Origin: DATGPD01 sp041398565
GTDB taxonomy: Bacteria; Planctomycetota; UBA1135; UBA2386
DNA: 33,887 nucleotides
Direction of reading: 5' to 3'
Assembly (NCBI GenBank): GCA_041398565.1
Contig: JAWKUN010000008.1
Span: 1-33,887 of the forward strand
Below the pieces are notes generated by a model. It ran no database searches. It was not told where the DNA came from and saw only the letters and a program-made list of their open reading frames with translations. Positions 21,990 through 30,472 of the stretch are shown here, piece after piece. A program made the translations under genes and the position numbers. Numbering within the stretch: the stretch's first letter is position 1; each line of letters starts with the position of its first letter.

Positions 21990-22754
21990 TCAACCGCCGA
22001 GGAGCTCCTTGGCGCGAGCCACCGGGTCGCCAGCATGGGTCAGCTCGGCGAACAACTGCTCGAGGCGGCGTTCGCCGTCGGCTCCGGCCTGCTGCCGGAG
22101 TTCCTGCACGCTGCCGACCGCCCGCAGGCCGCCGCGGTCGATCACCGCGACGCGGTCGGCGATGCGCTCGACCACGTCCAGCATGTGGCTGCTGTAGAGC
22201 AGGGTTCCTCCGCGCGCGGCGAACTGGCGCATGACCTCCTTCACCAACATCGTCGTCTCGACGTCGAGCCCGGACAGAGGCTCGTCGAGGATCAGGATGT
22301 GCGGCTCGGTCAGCAGCGCCGACGCCAGGACGGTCTTCTGGGTCATCCCCTTGCTGAAGGCGGCCATCGGCTGATCGCGGCGTTCGTAGAGGCCGAAGCC
22401 ACGCAACAAGCGCTCGGTGCGCGCGTCGATGGCGGCGTCGTCGAGCTCGAACAAGCGACCGCGCAGGTGCAGGTACTCCCACGGAGTGAGCGCGTCGTAG
22501 ACGTGGGCCACCTCCGGAACGTAGCTGACCCGCCGCCGGGCGCGCGCCGGATCGGTGCGCACGTCGACGCCGTCGAGTTCGATGGTGCCTCGGTCGGGCG
22601 ACAGCAGGCCCATCATGCACTTGATCGTCGTGCTCTTGCCCGCACCGTTGGGGCCGAGCAGCGCGAAGACCTGGCCAGGCTCCACCAGCAGGGTGAGGTC
22701 GTCGATGGCCCGGATGCGCCCGTAGTCCTTGCCGAGGTGTTCGATACGGATCAT
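21990..22754 (-). CDS. ABC transporter ATP-binding protein (NatA/CcmA-like)
   Basis: A 254-residue nucleotide-binding subunit that would power an export-type ABC transporter at the inner membrane. Walker A is GPNGAGKST (34-42), Walker B ILILDE (153-158) followed by PLSGLD. The signature region reads FSKGMTQK (133-140), the variant usual in the NatA/drug-export subfamily. No membrane permease is encoded on either side in this window, so its partner must be elsewhere or lost. It begins 12 bases after the quinone oxidoreductase stop, which implies co-transcription. The ATG at 22754 gives the typical MIRIEHLGKDYG start. Confidence 0.9.
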   Translation of the reverse strand: MIRIEHLGKDYGRIRAIDDLTLLVEPGQVFALLGPNGAGKSTTIKCMMGLLSPDRGTIELDGVDVRTDPARARRRVSYVPEVAHVYDALTPWEYLHLRGRLFELDDAAIDARTERLLRGFGLYERRDQPMAAFSKGMTQKTVLASALLTEPHILILDEPLSGLDVETTMLVKEVMRQFAARGGTLLYSSHMLDVVERIADRVAVIDRGGLRAVGSVQELRQQAGADGERRLEQLFAELTHAGDPVARAKELLGG

Positions 22755-22766
22755 GGCCGCGGATGG

Positions 22767-23744
22767 TCAGGCGAGAAGGACGGTGGAACCAGCGGTCTCG
22801 CGGCTCTCGAGCGCGCGATGGGCCGCCGCCGCTTCGGTCAGCGGCAAGACGGTGCCGATGTGCGGGCGCAGCCAGCCGGCTTGGACGCCGGCGAACACCG
22901 CCTGCGCGCTGGCCATACGTTCGGCACGCGACGCGGTGTAGTCGTGCAGCGTCGGGCGCGTGACGTACAACGAGCCGCGGTGGCTGAGGTCGAGCAGGTC
23001 GATGGGGTCCGGCTTGCCCGACGCGTTGCCGAACGACACCAGGGTGCCGCGCCGGGTCAGGCAGGCGAGCGACCCGTGCGTGGTGGTCTTGCCCACCGAG
23101 TCGAACACGATCGGAACTCCGAGGCCGTGGGTGAGCTCGCGCACGCGAGCGACGAAGTCCTCGCGCGTGTAGACGATGGGATGGGCGCAGCCGTGTCGCT
23201 GGGCGAGGCGTCCCTTCTCGTCGGAGCTGATCGTGCCGATGACCTCGGCTCCGAGGCGAGCCAGCCACTGGCACAGCATCAGGCCGACGCCACCCGCGGC
23301 TGCGTGCACCAGCACCGGCATGGCTGGCTCGATTTTCACGCAGCGCTGCACCAGGTACTCCGCAGTCATTCCGCGGAGGAGGACGGCGGCGGCCGTGACG
23401 TCGTCGAGGTGATCCGGCAGCGGCACCAGGCGCTCGGCGGCGAGACTGCGGTACTCCGCGTAGGCGCCGGGTGCACCACCGGCGTAGGCGGCGCGGTCGC
23501 CGGGGCGAAAGCCGTCCACGCCGCGGCCCAGCGCTTCGACCACCCCGACCGCCTCGACGCCGAGCGCATGTGGCAGGGACGGCAGCGCGTACAGGCCGCT
23601 GCGATGGTAGGTGTCGATGAAGTTGGCGCCGATGGCCACGTGGCGCAGAAGCACCTCGCCCGGCCCCGGTTCCGGGAGCGGCACTCGGTCGCAACGCAGC
23701 TGCTCGGGGCCCCCGTGAGCGTGGATGCGGACGGCGAGTGGCAT
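22767..23744 (-). CDS. NADPH:quinone oxidoreductase (zinc-independent medium-chain reductase)
   Basis: A 325-residue member of the quinone oxidoreductase branch of the MDR superfamily, reducing quinones or related enones with NADPH in the cytoplasm. It shows the family N-terminus (GPEQLRCDRVPLPEPGPGEV), VAIGANFIDTYHRSGLY, the AAAGGVG nucleotide-binding motif (148-154) and VFDSVGKTT. No catalytic-zinc cysteines are present, as expected for this branch. Closest in pattern to QorA-type enzymes. First gene of the run leading to the ABC ATPase. A TAAGCT box stands 6 bases before the ATG. The divergent neighbour is the lipoprotein at 24027. Confidence 0.9.
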   Translation of the reverse strand: MPLAVRIHAHGGPEQLRCDRVPLPEPGPGEVLLRHVAIGANFIDTYHRSGLYALPSLPHALGVEAVGVVEALGRGVDGFRPGDRAAYAGGAPGAYAEYRSLAAERLVPLPDHLDDVTAAAVLLRGMTAEYLVQRCVKIEPAMPVLVHAAAGGVGLMLCQWLARLGAEVIGTISSDEKGRLAQRHGCAHPIVYTREDFVARVRELTHGLGVPIVFDSVGKTTTHGSLACLTRRGTLVSFGNASGKPDPIDLLDLSHRGSLYVTRPTLHDYTASRAERMASAQAVFAGVQAGWLRPHIGTVLPLTEAAAAHRALESRETAGSTVLLA

Positions 23745-23750
23745 GGCCGC

Positions 23751-23756
23751 AGCTTA
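23751..23756 (-). promoter_or_regulatory. Candidate -10 box of the quinone oxidoreductase gene
   Basis: TAAGCT (TANNNT type) lies six bases upstream of the ATG at 23744 on the minus strand. No clear -35 hexamer is seen at 16-18 bases. Listed because its position matches four other genes in the window. Confidence 0.25.
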
Positions 23757-23990
23757 GCCGAACGGTCGCGAGCGGCCGCGGGTGCATTCCCCACCCGGTG
23801 CGCATGCGCCGGCGGTGCCACCGGCGCTTGGCGTCGGGTCGTGGTCCTGCCGCGGGGCAGACGAGGTCCGCGCGGTTGCGGTGGCCTGGTTGCCGACCTA
23901 CCCCCGCTCCGGATCTGCGGCCGGGCCGTCGGCGCCCAGCCAGCGCCGATCCAAGCCAGAGGCCCTTCCTTCCACGGCCCTTCCTCCACC

Positions 23991-24019
23991 TTGACAGCGT
24001 CGCCGCACGGCGCGCGAAT
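23991..24019 (+). promoter_or_regulatory. Candidate promoter of the Tyr/Trp-rich lipoprotein gene
   Basis: A perfect -35 hexamer TTGACA (23991-23996) is followed after 17 bases by GCGAAT (24014-24019), a weak -10 box. Seven bases then lead to the ATG at 24027, so transcription would begin at the start codon. The rest of the 282-base divergent gap shows nothing I can name. Confidence 0.45.
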
Positions 24020-24026
24020 ACCGACC

Positions 24027-24683
24027 ATGTTCCGATCGCTGGCCATCGTCGGCCTCCTTTCCCTGACCAGCTGCGCCGCCTCGCGGGAGTACTTCATCCC
24101 GCGAGAGGAAGTGCGCGCCCAGTCGCCGCGCGGCTGGCCGGCAGCGCAGTACGCCGTCACCATCGCCGGTCAGGAGGTCGGGGAGACCAAGATCTGGTCG
24201 GAGGGCACCATGCGGGTGGACGTCGATGGCGAGGACCGCACGGTGCTGCACGTCGGCTTCGAGGTCGAGAACCGCATCACCGGCGAGCTCGACTTCGACG
24301 TCGATCGCTGCCGTGTCGTCGACGTGCAGGGGCGTGGCGAGCGTTTCGCTGACCTGGGTGCACACGAGCAGAGCGGTGTGCTGCACGTTGCCGGCACGCA
24401 GGTGGGCCTGATCGATCTCGAGTTCGTGCTGCCGCGCGGCACGCGACCGCGCGACCTCACGTCGTTCCGCGTGGAGTGGGAGCTGGCGACGCCGCAGGGG
24501 CAGTTCAAGCAGAGCACGCCGTTCCGCGTCGACGCTGCGCGCTCCTACCGACCCCGTCCCACCTACTACGGGTCCTACGGGTACTACGACCCATGGGGAC
24601 CCTGGTGGGGCTTCGGGACCGGGTTTGCCGTCGGCCGCTTCAGCAGCCGCCTTTGGTGGGGGCCACCGCGTTGGTGTCGCTGA
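24027..24683 (+). CDS. Predicted lipoprotein with an aromatic-rich tail
   Basis: A 218-residue protein with a lipoprotein signal MFRSLAIVGLLSLTSC, lipidated at Cys16. The mature domain (about 35-165) is a predicted beta sandwich of charged alternating strands (QYAVTIAGQEVGETKIWSEG; GELDFDVDRCRVVDVQGRGE). The C-terminal 45 residues are a low-complexity Tyr/Trp/Gly/Pro tail (TYYGSYGYYDPWGPWWGFGT), which suggests surface interaction or weak phase-like association. No family is recognised. The start at 24027 is fixed by the signal and by the promoter-like TTGACA 30 bases upstream. It is convergent with the gamma-glutamyltransferase gene, separated by a hairpin. Confidence 0.75.
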   Translation: MFRSLAIVGLLSLTSCAASREYFIPREEVRAQSPRGWPAAQYAVTIAGQEVGETKIWSEGTMRVDVDGEDRTVLHVGFEVENRITGELDFDVDRCRVVDVQGRGERFADLGAHEQSGVLHVAGTQVGLIDLEFVLPRGTRPRDLTSFRVEWELATPQGQFKQSTPFRVDAARSYRPRPTYYGSYGYYDPWGPWWGFGTGFAVGRFSSRLWWGPPRWCR

Positions 24684-24729
24684 GCTACGACTCTCGCGTT
24701 TCCTCGACGAGATCGACCCCTTGTCGGCT

Positions 24730-24748
24730 GCCGGCTGCGCTAGCCGGC
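24730..24748. terminator. Hairpin between convergent genes
   Basis: GCCGGCT (24730-24736) pairs with AGCCGGC (24742-24748) across a 5-base loop in the 72-base convergent gap. The symmetrical stem could serve both strands. It lacks a T-run. Confidence 0.4.
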
Positions 24749-24755
24749 GCGGAGC

Positions 24756-26471
24756 TCAGCGCCCCAGTGCGCAACCGTCCTTGCGCGATTCGGACGCGCC
24801 GACGTAGAGGCCGCGCGCCGCGTCGAAGCCGATGGCCTGGTAGCCGCCGAAGCCGCCGTCCCCGGGACTGACGCGGACGCGGTGGCCACGCGCCCGCAAG
24901 GCGTCCAGCACGTCGGCGGAGACGCCGGGCTCGACCAGCACCTCGCCGCCATCACGCATCGTCTCGCCGGTCGGTGCCGTCGAACCCTCGTGCCGCACCC
25001 GTGGCGCGTCGCCGGCCTCCTGCAGGGTCATGCCGAAGTCGATGATGTTCATCAGGATCTGTACGTGCCCCTGCGGCTGCATGTCGCCGCCCATCACGCC
25101 GAAGCTCAGGAAGGGCACGCCGTCCCTGGTGACGAAGGCGGGGATGATGGTGTGGAAGGGGCGCTTGCCGGGGGCGAAGCTGTTGGCCTTCCCGGGCGCC
25201 AGGTCGAACAACTCGCCGCGGTCCTGCAGGCAGAAGCCGAGGTCGGGTGGGGTGATGCCGGAGCCGAAGCCGCGGAAGTTGCTCTGGATGAGCGACACCA
25301 TGGTTCCCTCCCGGTCGGCGACGGTGAGGTAGACGGTGTCGCCGTCCTTGGCGGCCGGGTTGCCCGGTTCGACGCTGGCCATGGCGTGTGTCGGATCGAT
25401 ACGACGGCGCTGCGCGGCGGCGTAGTCCGCCGCCAGGAGTCCCTTCACCGGCACGGTCACGAAGGCGGGATCCGCGTAGAAGCGGGCTCGGTCGGCGAAG
25501 GCGAGCTTCTTGGCTTCGATCAAGAGGTGCAGCGTCTCCACGCTACCGAAGCCCAGCTTGGCCACATCGAAGCCCGAGAGCAGGTTCAGTATCTGCAGCG
25601 CGGCGATGCCCTGCCCGGGCGGTGGTAGCTCCCACACCTCGTAGCCGCGGTAGTTCACCGATACGGGTGCGATCCAATCGGAGTGATGCTCTCTGAGGTC
25701 CTCCTCGCTCAGGTAGCCGCCGTGCTCGCGCACGAAGGCAACCAGGCTCTTGCCGATGCTGCCGGCGTAGAACGCGTCACGCCCGGCCTCGGCGAGCGTC
25801 GCGAGGGTGCGCGCCAGGGCCTGGTTGCGGAAGACGTCACCGGCGGCAGGCGGCTTGCCGCCCGGCGTGAAGACGGCGGCGAAGCCCGGCTCGTCTTGCA
25901 GCACTCGGGCGCCCAGGTGCCAGTGGTGGGCGATCACCGGCGTCACCGCGAAGCCACTCTCGGCGTGGCGGATCGCCGGTGCCAGCACGTCGGCCATCGG
26001 CAGGCGGCCGAAGCGGGCGTGCAGGGTGAACCAGCCGTCGACGCAGCCTGGCACCGTGATCGGGAGCGGGCCGTGCGGCGGGATGTGGGTGCGGCCACCG
26101 GTAGCGAGCACCTCGCGCGTCAGGGCCCGCGGCGAGCGTCCGGCGGCTTCGAGCCCGTGCAGCTTCTCGGTGGGACCGTCCCACACGATGGCGAACAGGT
26201 CGCCGCCGAGGCCGCAGCCCGTCGGCTCGGTGACGCACAGGACGGCGTTGGCCGCGATCGCGGCGTCGACGGCGTTGCCGCCAGCGTCGAGGATGGCCAG
26301 CGCCGCCTGCGTCGCAAGCGGTTGGCTGGTGGCGGCCATGCACGCGCGCCCGAAGCACTCCGAACGGGTCGACCACGAGAAGCGGCCACCGGGGCGCGTC
26401 TGCGCCGCCAGGGTCACGGTGGAGACCAGGAGACCGAGCAGGACCGCGAGGACGAGGGCGGCTTCGCGCAT
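24756..26471 (-). CDS. ggt: Exported gamma-glutamyltransferase
   Basis: An N-terminal nucleophile hydrolase that cleaves gamma-glutamyl bonds (glutathione, glutamyl peptides) outside the cytoplasm and matures by self-cleavage into two chains. The 571-residue precursor has a signal peptide (EAALVLAVLLGLLVSTVTLA, then AQ). Family motifs include GGNAVDAAIAANAVLCVTEP, GCGLGGDLF and LPPPGQGIAALQ. Thr379 (KDGDTVYLTVAD) is the probable nucleophile and new N-terminus of the small chain. The later FGVMGGDMQPQGHVQIL is typical of the subgroup that includes cephalosporin-acylase-like enzymes, so substrate is not certain. It lies 51 bases downstream of the M16 peptidase pair on the same strand, which suggests peptide utilisation. 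It also has a promoter-like pair of its own. Confidence 0.93.
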   Translation of the reverse strand: MREAALVLAVLLGLLVSTVTLAAQTRPGGRFSWSTRSECFGRACMAATSQPLATQAALAILDAGGNAVDAAIAANAVLCVTEPTGCGLGGDLFAIVWDGPTEKLHGLEAAGRSPRALTREVLATGGRTHIPPHGPLPITVPGCVDGWFTLHARFGRLPMADVLAPAIRHAESGFAVTPVIAHHWHLGARVLQDEPGFAAVFTPGGKPPAAGDVFRNQALARTLATLAEAGRDAFYAGSIGKSLVAFVREHGGYLSEEDLREHHSDWIAPVSVNYRGYEVWELPPPGQGIAALQILNLLSGFDVAKLGFGSVETLHLLIEAKKLAFADRARFYADPAFVTVPVKGLLAADYAAAQRRRIDPTHAMASVEPGNPAAKDGDTVYLTVADREGTMVSLIQSNFRGFGSGITPPDLGFCLQDRGELFDLAPGKANSFAPGKRPFHTIIPAFVTRDGVPFLSFGVMGGDMQPQGHVQILMNIIDFGMTLQEAGDAPRVRHEGSTAPTGETMRDGGEVLVEPGVSADVLDALRARGHRVRVSPGDGGFGGYQAIGFDAARGLYVGASESRKDGCALGR

Positions 26472-26477
26472 GGGCGC

Positions 26478-26506
26478 ATGGTAGTGGTGGTTCGCATCGG
26501 TGACAG
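26478..26506 (-). promoter_or_regulatory. Candidate ggt promoter
   Basis: On the minus strand, CTGTCA (26506-26501) and TACCAT (26483-26478) are spaced by 17 bases. The -10 box ends six bases before the ATG at 26471, predicting a leaderless mRNA. Confidence 0.45.
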
Positions 26507-26522
26507 CGCCGGCGGTCCTCGT

Positions 26523-27896
26523 TCAGTCCGGCGGCTGCCAGTCGAGCTGCGCGAGGTCGCCGGGGGATCCGACCATGACCACCACGAAGTGGGCCGGATC
26601 GAACAGCTTGCCGGCGTTCGCGACTTGCTCCGGGGTGGCGCCGCGCACGGCGTCGGCTTCGCGCCGGCCGCCGTCGAGGTCGCCGAACTGGCGCAGGCTG
26701 CGGTAGACACTGTCCGCGAGTCCGAGCTGTGGTTCGCGCGCGAGCGCGCGCGAGCCGAGCCACATGTTGCGTGCCGCCTCGAGCTGCGCCGGCGTGAGCT
26801 TGCCGGCCCCGGCGTCGCGCAGCAGGCGCGCGGTCACGTCGAGGACCTCGCGCACCTTGTCCGGACGTGTTCGCGTCACCAGACTGGCCGGGGCGGCGAA
26901 GGTGAGCGATGGGCTGGAGAAGCTGATCCCGTACACCAGCCCGCGGTTCACCCGCAGTTCGTCTTCGAGGCTGCTGGTGAAGCCACCGGCGGTGGCCAAG
27001 CGCAGCACCTGGACCGCGGGCGCCAGCGCTGCGTCGGGCGGCGGCCCCAGGGTGCCGAGCTGCAGGTACACCTCGGACATCTCCGGCAGCGACACCTTGA
27101 TGAGGCGCTGCGCCGGTGCACGAGCGGCCGGCGGGCGCACTTCGGTCGTGGTCGGTGCGTCGACGCGCGGCCACGCGCCGAAGCGTTGGCGCACCGCGGC
27201 AACCAGGTCCGGGGCAACTCGGCCGACGACCAACACCGTCGCCAGCTGCGGCTGGACCAGACGCTGCCACTCTGCACGCAGGGCGGCGTGGTCGGTCTGC
27301 GCCAGTGCCCCCGCGGTGTCCTCGAGCGAGAACGCCGTGGCGAGCGGGTGGTCGCCGACGACTGCGCGCACGAACGCCTGCTGTGCCAGGTGTTCGGGAA
27401 GTTTGCGACGCTGCTCCAGGAGATGCTGCTCCCGCTCGCGCTCCCGCACCACGACTGCGTCCGCGAAGGTCGGTTGCAGTATGGCACCGGCCAGCAGCTC
27501 GAGCGCCCGCGGTGCGTGCGCGGCCATGCAGGAGACGTGCACGCGCGCGTCCTCCAGATCGACGTAGCTGGCGTAGTCGGCGCCGATGTCGCCGAGTGCT
27601 CGGCGCACGGCGTCCTCGTCGAGGTCGGCGTGCCCCATCCAAAGGCAGCCCATGGCCAGGCTCGCGTGCCGGAACGTCTCGGGTGTGTCCAGCAGCAAGC
27701 CACCGCGCACGTAGACCGCCAGGGTCACCAGCGGCAGCGCTGGTCGTTCGACCACGATCACACGGACGCCGTTCGCGAGCGTGGTGTCCTCGGCGGGAGC
27801 GCCCTGCGCCGCGAGCGTGCCGCCGAGCGCGAAGACGGCCGAGAACAGCCGACAGAGCCTGCGCGATCGGCGACCGCCGGCGTGACCGACTCTCAT
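26523..27896 (-). CDS. M16-family peptidase, inactive (non-catalytic) subunit
   Basis: A 457-residue exported protein with a signal peptide (CRLFSAVFALGGTLAAQ). It has two M16 domains (NGVRVIVVERPALPLVTLAV; later VYLQLGTLGPPPDAALAPAV and NRGLVYGISFSSPS). At the zinc site, where an active enzyme has HxxEH, it reads FRHASLAMGCLWMG, so zinc ligands are missing. In M16 heterodimers one subunit is catalytic and the other, as here, helps bind substrate. Its ATG (27896) overlaps the TGA of the catalytic subunit gene (ATGA), implying coupled one-to-one synthesis. The ATG at 27896 is required by this overlap and by the signal peptide; a longer open frame to 28682 is antisense-quality noise. Confidence 0.88.
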   Translation of the reverse strand: MRVGHAGGRRSRRLCRLFSAVFALGGTLAAQGAPAEDTTLANGVRVIVVERPALPLVTLAVYVRGGLLLDTPETFRHASLAMGCLWMGHADLDEDAVRRALGDIGADYASYVDLEDARVHVSCMAAHAPRALELLAGAILQPTFADAVVVREREREQHLLEQRRKLPEHLAQQAFVRAVVGDHPLATAFSLEDTAGALAQTDHAALRAEWQRLVQPQLATVLVVGRVAPDLVAAVRQRFGAWPRVDAPTTTEVRPPAARAPAQRLIKVSLPEMSEVYLQLGTLGPPPDAALAPAVQVLRLATAGGFTSSLEDELRVNRGLVYGISFSSPSLTFAAPASLVTRTRPDKVREVLDVTARLLRDAGAGKLTPAQLEAARNMWLGSRALAREPQLGLADSVYRSLRQFGDLDGGRREADAVRGATPEQVANAGKLFDPAHFVVVMVGSPGDLAQLDWQPPD

Positions 27897-29248
27897 CGGC
27901 CGACCTCGGAACGGGGCCGCAGCTCGGCGATGGCGGCACGGTCGCGGCGCAAGATCTGCTTGGCCACCGCTTGCAGGCTGCCGCTGTCGACCTCTGCATA
28001 GCGTTGCGGCAGGTCGAGGCAGGCACGGTGATCGCCGACGGTGACCTCGAACTGTGCCAGCAGATCGGCACGGCCGGTGGCCGTGGCGAGCCCGCGCAAG
28101 ATCGAGGTCGACGCCCCGACTCGGGCGCGCGAGAGCTCGGCGTCGTCCACGCCCTCGGCGACGAGGCGGTCGATTTCGGCGAAGACGGCCTCGATCACTG
28201 CATCGGCATCCTGCCGTGGCGCGAGGGTGAGCGACAGCACCAGTGGTTCCTGGTCGAGGGTCCAGTCGTGCCTCAGGGCGAGCGAGGTCACCGTGCGATC
28301 GGCGCGCACGAGGCGCCGCTCCAGGCGCGCCGTCTGCCCGCGCACCAGGACCTCGGCCAACAAGTCGAGGGCGGCGTGTTCGGCGGCGCGCGCGTTCGGA
28401 CCCACGAAGCCGATCAGGAGCAGCGGCGCCGCGGCTTCGCGCTCGAGCAGGATGCGGCTGGCATGGGTGCGCTCGGGCTCCGCGGCCACAGCCACGCGCG
28501 CACCTGGTCCGCGCGGCAGTCCGCCGAAGGCGGCCGCCACATCGGCGCGTACGGCCTCGACGTCGATGGCCCCGGCCAGGACGAGGGTGGCGTTGTCCGG
28601 CGCGTAGAAGCGACGGTAGAAGGCGCGACACGTACCGACGTCGGCGGATTCGATGTCGGCGACCCATCCCAGCACCGGCCAACGGTTGGGGTGTGTCTGG
28701 AAGAGCGACGCTGCCAGCAAGGTGTCGAGCAGCATCTCCGGTTGGTTCTCGATCGTCTGCCGGCGCTCCTGTAGCACCACCTGGCGCTCGCGCTCGAGCA
28801 TGTCCTGGTCGAGGCTGAGGTCCACCATGCGATCCGACTCGAGGTCGAGTACCCGCGGCAGCGACTGCGGTGGGACCTCGGTGAAGTAGGTCGTGTAGTC
28901 GTTGCGCGTGTAGGCGTTGCCGTAGCCGCCGGCGCGCTCGAGCACTGCGTCGAACTGCTTGGGGCCGTAGCGGGTGGCGCCGTTGAACATCATGTGCTCG
29001 AACAGGTGCGCCAGGCCGGTCGCGCCGGACACCTCGTCGCGCGAACCGACGTGGTAGACGAGCCGCACGGCCACGATCTCCGACGCAGCTTCCGGGGCGA
29101 GGATCACGGTCATGCCGTTGTCCAACCGGTAGCGCACCGTCGGCACCTCGAGAGGCATGGCCGCCCCGTGGGGCTGCGCCGCCAGGTGGGCCGCGAGAAT
29201 GGCCAGCGGCACCGCGCGGCCGACTGCGTATCGTGAGCGCTCGCGCAT
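27893..29248 (-). CDS. M16-family zinc metallopeptidase, catalytic subunit
   Basis: A 451-residue exported peptidase of the pitrilysin/processing-peptidase family, which degrades peptides in a closed chamber. The inverted zinc motif is HLFEH (81-85; Glu84 catalytic), and a third ligand, Glu161 (VVLQERRQTIENQP), sits 76 residues later as in the family. Other conserved parts are YHVGSRDEVSGATGLAHLFE, GGYGNAYTRNDYTTYFTEVP, and the C-terminal-domain segment LLIGFVGPNA. The signal peptide starts at MRERSRYAVGRAV with cleavage near HLAAQ. The ATG at 29248 fits this; the upstream frame is not coding-like. First gene of an M16 pair followed by ggt, so an extracytoplasmic peptide-degrading operon is likely. 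Confidence 0.93.
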   Translation of the reverse strand: MRERSRYAVGRAVPLAILAAHLAAQPHGAAMPLEVPTVRYRLDNGMTVILAPEAASEIVAVRLVYHVGSRDEVSGATGLAHLFEHMMFNGATRYGPKQFDAVLERAGGYGNAYTRNDYTTYFTEVPPQSLPRVLDLESDRMVDLSLDQDMLERERQVVLQERRQTIENQPEMLLDTLLAASLFQTHPNRWPVLGWVADIESADVGTCRAFYRRFYAPDNATLVLAGAIDVEAVRADVAAAFGGLPRGPGARVAVAAEPERTHASRILLEREAAAPLLLIGFVGPNARAAEHAALDLLAEVLVRGQTARLERRLVRADRTVTSLALRHDWTLDQEPLVLSLTLAPRQDADAVIEAVFAEIDRLVAEGVDDAELSRARVGASTSILRGLATATGRADLLAQFEVTVGDHRACLDLPQRYAEVDSGSLQAVAKQILRRDRAAIAELRPRSEVGR

Positions 29249-29377
29249 GGATGTGGTGTCGAGCAGGAAGCGGCGAGCCTCGGGGCGAGGTCGTGGCGCG
29301 TCGGGACGAGGGCGCGATGATAGCAACCGGGCGGCCGCCGCGGTCGGGCCGGCGGCAGGCGAGGTCGGGTTGCGCGC

Positions 29378-30082
29378 ATGATCGCCACCGTGGTCATCCC
29401 CGTGCTGGACGAGGCCCTGAGTCTGCCGCTGGTCCTGGCGGAGCTGCCCCGTGACCTCGTGCGCCGTGTCATCGTCGTCGACAACGGTTCCACCGACGGC
29501 AGCGCGGCCGTGGCGCGGGCTCACGGTGCCCACGTGGTGACCGAGCCGCGGCGCGGCTACGGTTCTGCCTGCCTCGCTGGAGTCGCCGCGCTGCGGGTCG
29601 ACGACGAGATCGTCGCATTCCTCGACGGCGACCACTCCGACTACCCCGACGACCTCCGTGAACTCCTGGAGCCGGTGTGGAGCGGCGCCGCCGATCTGGT
29701 CATCGGCAGCCGCATGCTGCGCCACGAGGCGCGCCGCGCGCTGCCGCCGCAGGCCCGCTTCGGCAACCGTCTGGCGGCGCTGCTCATGCGGCTGCTGTTC
29801 GGTCTGCGTTGCACGGACCTGGGCCCGTTTCGCGTCATCCGCCAGGCCGACCTGCACCGTCTGGGCATGACCGACCGCGACTTCGGGTGGACGGTCGAGA
29901 TGCAGCTGCGCGCGCACCTGCGTGGTCTGCGCGTGCGCGAAGTTCCGGTGCGCTACCGTGCGCGCATCGGCGACAGCAAGATCTCGGGCACCCTGCGCGG
30001 GTCGCTGCGCGCGGGCTACAAGATCCTGAAGACGATCTTCGTCTACCGGCTGCGCCTGGGTCGCATCGCCGCCGGTGGCTGA
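29378..30082 (+). CDS. GT2 glycosyltransferase, dolichyl-phosphate-sugar-like
   Basis: A 234-residue soluble GT-A enzyme: ATVVIPVLDEALSLPLVLAE, VIVVDNGSTDGSA, GYGSACLAGVAAL, and the metal-binding DGD in IVAFLDGDHSDYPDDL. These are followed by IGSRMLRHEARRALPPQARF, CTDLGPFRVI and DFGWTVEMQLRAH, all marks of the bacterial DPM1/YfdH-type branch that uses a polyprenyl-phosphate acceptor. The tail GDSKISGTLRGSLRAGYKIL is usual for the branch. No membrane helices are attached. The ATG at 29378 is the natural start; 129 bases separate it from the divergent M16 gene. It is not adjacent to the glycan locus at 10686-18271 but may feed the same pathway. Confidence 0.9.
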   Translation: MIATVVIPVLDEALSLPLVLAELPRDLVRRVIVVDNGSTDGSAAVARAHGAHVVTEPRRGYGSACLAGVAALRVDDEIVAFLDGDHSDYPDDLRELLEPVWSGAADLVIGSRMLRHEARRALPPQARFGNRLAALLMRLLFGLRCTDLGPFRVIRQADLHRLGMTDRDFGWTVEMQLRAHLRGLRVREVPVRYRARIGDSKISGTLRGSLRAGYKILKTIFVYRLRLGRIAAGG

Positions 30083-30124
30083 GACCTCCGGCGACGAAAG
30101 GGCTCGGGGCGGGGCCGGTCCAGG

Positions 30125-30174
30125 CGCGCCGACGCGGCGGTCGATGCGCCGATGCTCGACGACACGTCGGCGCG
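30125..30174. terminator. Long inverted repeat between convergent genes
   Basis: CGCGCCGACG (30125-30134) pairs perfectly with CGTCGGCGCG (30165-30174). Within the loop, GTCGA (30140-30144) pairs with TCGAC (30156-30160). It sits between the GT2 gene and the convergent FmdB-type gene and may block read-through from both sides. No T-run. Confidence 0.45.
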
Positions 30175-30187
30175 GTCGAGAGGGGCT

Positions 30188-30214
30188 CCGCGGGCCGCTC
30201 GGCGCCACCCGCGG
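30188..30214. terminator. Second hairpin in the same convergent gap
   Basis: CCGCGGG (30188-30194) pairs with CCCGCGG (30208-30214) over a 13-base loop, 21 bases before the end of the FmdB-type gene. Probably part of the same termination region. Confidence 0.35.
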
Positions 30215-30235
30215 GCTGACCCGAGGCCTCCGTCG

Positions 30236-30457
30236 TCACGCACCGCAAGGCGGGCGGTTCTCGCCGCAGCGGCCGCAGAACGGCTCGGCGGCGCTGCGGT
30301 CCTGCTTGCCGATGGCGAAGGTGGTCGGTTGGCGTTCGTGCCGGTCGCCGGCGCACTTCGGACACTGCACTGCCGTGACGACGGCACCGTCTTGGGTGTG
30401 CACCAGCTGTTCGAAGACGTGGCCGCAGCCGGAGCACCGGTAGTGGTAGAGGGGCAT
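30236..30457 (-). CDS. FmdB-family zinc-ribbon protein
   Basis: A 73-residue protein with the canonical FmdB start MPLYHYRCSGCGHVFEQLV. Zinc ligands are C8/C11 and C32/C35 (VQCPKC), followed by RHERQPTTFAIGKQ as in the family. The C-terminal FCGRCGENRPPC adds extra cysteines that might bind a second metal. The biochemical role of the family is not established; it was named as a putative regulator of formamidase. The ATG at 30457 is chosen over 30469. It gives the family N-terminus, and a TATGAT -10-like box at 30478-30473 would leave the upstream ATG almost untranscribed. Divergent from the ECF sigma gene. Confidence 0.85.
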   Translation of the reverse strand: MPLYHYRCSGCGHVFEQLVHTQDGAVVTAVQCPKCAGDRHERQPTTFAIGKQDRSAAEPFCGRCGENRPPCGA

Positions 30458-30472
30458 GGATCGGGCCACGGG

